A DNA stretch of 6,824 bases from an uncultured Rhodospirillaceae bacterium (GTDB taxonomy: Bacteria; Pseudomonadota; Alphaproteobacteria; MPNO01), in contig CALGIA010000545.1 of assembly GCA_937916005.1 (NCBI GenBank), positions 1-6,824 on the forward strand, written 5' to 3'. Numbering within the stretch: the first letter of the stretch is position 1; each line of letters starts with the position of its first letter. A model generated the notes under the pieces. It had not been told where the DNA came from. It saw only the letters and a list, made by a program, of their open reading frames with translations, and searched no databases. A program made the position numbers and the translations under genes. Below are positions 5,809 to 6,824 of this stretch, one piece after another.

Positions 5809-6543
5809 TCAGAAAAAGACCCGGATGCCGGCGACGATGGAGAAGACGTTGTCATCCCCGCCTTCCTCGCGCGCGAAATCCGATGTCCGGCCGAGCTTTC
5901 GTTCCCAGTTCACGCCGATATAGGGTGCGAATTCCCGTTCGATTTCATAACGCAGCCGCAGTCCCAGCTCCACATTACTGAGACCAGAGCCCACGCCGGT
6001 CGGTTCGTCGTCGGAGAAAGCGACGTTGATTTCCGCGGAAGGCTCCAGCACGAGCCGTTGCGTGAACAGGATGTCGTATTCCAGTCCCAGGCGAGCAGAG
6101 GCATCTCCCTTGTTGCTGACAAAGAAGCTGGCATCGGTCTCGAACCATTGGGGCGCCAGGCCGTTGATGCCGATCACGCCGAAGGTGCGGGACGGGTTGG
6201 GCTTGATATCCTGCCGCACGCCGATCTGGGCATCGAAGAAATTCGAGATCGGGCGCTGGTACAGAAGTTGCACCTCCGCTCCCTCGAATTTGTTTTCATT
6301 GCGGACATATTCGCCCTCGGTTTTCAGGGCGAGCCTGTGTTCATCGTTGCCGATGCGGCCCTGTCCTTCCCACGACAACAGATCGTTGCCGTCCTGGGCG
6401 CGGTATTCGAACTGGTCGATCTTGACCAGGGTAAACAGCTGTTCATCAAGTTTTTCGGCATGGGCCGGTGCGCCAACGATGGACGCGAAGACGATCCCCG
6501 AGAGAAGGGAGAGCATGGACAGGCTTTGTGTGATTTTATTCAT
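5809..6543 (-). CDS. copB: Copper resistance protein B (outer-membrane barrel)
   Basis: CopB is an outer-membrane protein of copper resistance operons, usually beside the multicopper oxidase CopA. The 244-residue product starts with a signal peptide (MNKITQSL, hydrophobic core to about 24, APAHA ending at 29, cleavage predicted before Glu30). The mature protein shows the family's features: LFTLVKIDQFEYR, GNDLLSWEGQGRIGNDEHRL, LKTEGEY, VQLLYQRPIS, GVRQDIKPNPSRTFGVIGI, LAPQWFETDASFFVS, GDASARLGLEYDILFTQRL, GLRLRYEIEREFAPYIGV, and a final aromatic FF as expected for a barrel substrate of the BAM complex. It is short: the Met/His-rich metal-binding stretch that often follows the signal peptide is absent. 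I chose ATG 6543 over 6576 because the signal peptide begins there; the longer form would overlap copA. A G-rich stretch (complement of 6551-6556) plus TGAG lies just upstream. The gene begins four bases after the copA stop, so one transcript is very likely. Confidence 0.92.
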   Translation of the reverse strand: MNKITQSLSMLSLLSGIVFASIVGAPAHAEKLDEQLFTLVKIDQFEYRAQDGNDLLSWEGQGRIGNDEHRLALKTEGEYVRNENKFEGAEVQLLYQRPISNFFDAQIGVRQDIKPNPSRTFGVIGINGLAPQWFETDASFFVSNKGDASARLGLEYDILFTQRLVLEPSAEINVAFSDDEPTGVGSGLSNVELGLRLRYEIEREFAPYIGVNWERKLGRTSDFAREEGGDDNVFSIVAGIRVFF

Positions 6544-6547
6544 GGTC

Positions 6548-6824
6548 TCACCCCCCGACCTTGGCTTGTTTCGCATTCGGCCCGCCTTCGACGATCACCT
6601 CGCGGAACATGCCGGTCGCCATATGGTAGATCAGATGGCAGTGGAAAGCCCACTTGCCGGGCGCGTCGACTTCGGTCTCGGTATAGACCGTGGTTCCCGG
6701 GGCCACGCTGACCACATGCTTGATGGGGTTCCATTTTTTCGACCCGTTATCGAGGATCGTCCACATGCCATGCAGATGCATGGGATGGGTCATCATGGTC
6801 TCGTTGATGAATTTGAACCGCACC
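6548..6824 (-). CDS. copA: Copper resistance multicopper oxidase CopA, C-terminal end only (cut by window edge)
   Basis: This is the last 91 or so residues of a periplasmic multicopper oxidase that oxidises or sequesters copper; the gene enters from the right edge and its start is outside the window. A GTG at 6823 is inside the gene and is not a real start. Two copper-binding motifs are visible: HPMHLHGMW (13-21 of the visible part), with three histidines of the type 1 and trinuclear sites, and HCHLIYHMATGM (61-72), the HCHxxxHxxxxM signature with the type 1 cysteine (62), a type 1 histidine (67) and an axial methionine (72). The lead-in RFKFINETMM and the strand APGTTVYTETEVDAPGKWAF are typical of CopA/PcoA C-termini. 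The stop TGA lies four bases before the copB start, the standard copA-copB order. Very sure of the family. Confidence 0.95.
   Translation of the reverse strand, partial: VRFKFINETMMTHPMHLHGMWTILDNGSKKWNPIKHVVSVAPGTTVYTETEVDAPGKWAFHCHLIYHMATGMFREVIVEGGPNAKQAKVGG

Noticed and set aside
6058..6711. 217-codon open frame on the plus strand across copB and copA
   Set aside because: It spans two genes of the opposite strand that match CopB and CopA clearly, and its product has no recognisable domain.

Overview
The window looks like a chromosomal segment of a motile Gram-negative bacterium, most likely an alphaproteobacterium. The reasons are the GC-rich coding sequence with AT-rich promoter gaps, a short flagellin of 275 residues without a large variable insert, an OxyR/LysR regulator of the alphaproteobacterial style, and a CopA/CopB copper pair. 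I cannot name the genus from sequence alone. The window holds seven genes: six complete and one cut by the right edge. No RNA gene, insertion sequence or CRISPR array was seen.

Layout. (1) Positions 1-2324, plus strand: an AT-rich leader, a flagellin gene, and 36 bases later a divergent FliD-like filament cap gene. They supply the filament subunit and the cap that polymerises it. (2) Positions 2334-2379: a perfect 19-bp hairpin between convergent genes. (3) Positions 2408-4006: an oxidative stress module. A Prx5-type peroxiredoxin on the minus strand is divergent from an OxyR-like LysR regulator on the plus strand, with an AT-rich gap of about 130 bases as the likely shared control region. 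The regulator has no ordinary start codon ahead of its helix-turn-helix, so it either starts at ATT or carries a frameshift. It also lacks the second redox cysteine of OxyR. (4) Positions 4078-5729, plus strand: a protein made of two YciI domains, whose stop overlaps the start of a membrane-anchored SGNH/GDSL hydrolase. (5) Positions 5769-5799: a second hairpin between convergent genes. (6) Positions 5809-6824, minus strand: copB and the 3' end of copA, a periplasmic and outer-membrane copper resistance operon whose upstream part lies outside the window.

How the genes work together. Peroxiredoxin and regulator form a plausible peroxide-sensing and detoxifying pair. CopA (periplasmic multicopper oxidase) and CopB (outer-membrane barrel) protect against copper. 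The YciI2/SGNH pair is probably co-translated, but its biochemical role is unknown. I see no convincing new multi-gene system. The best leads are the regulator's start and missing cysteine, the three-cysteine peroxiredoxin beside it, and the double-YciI/SGNH pair.
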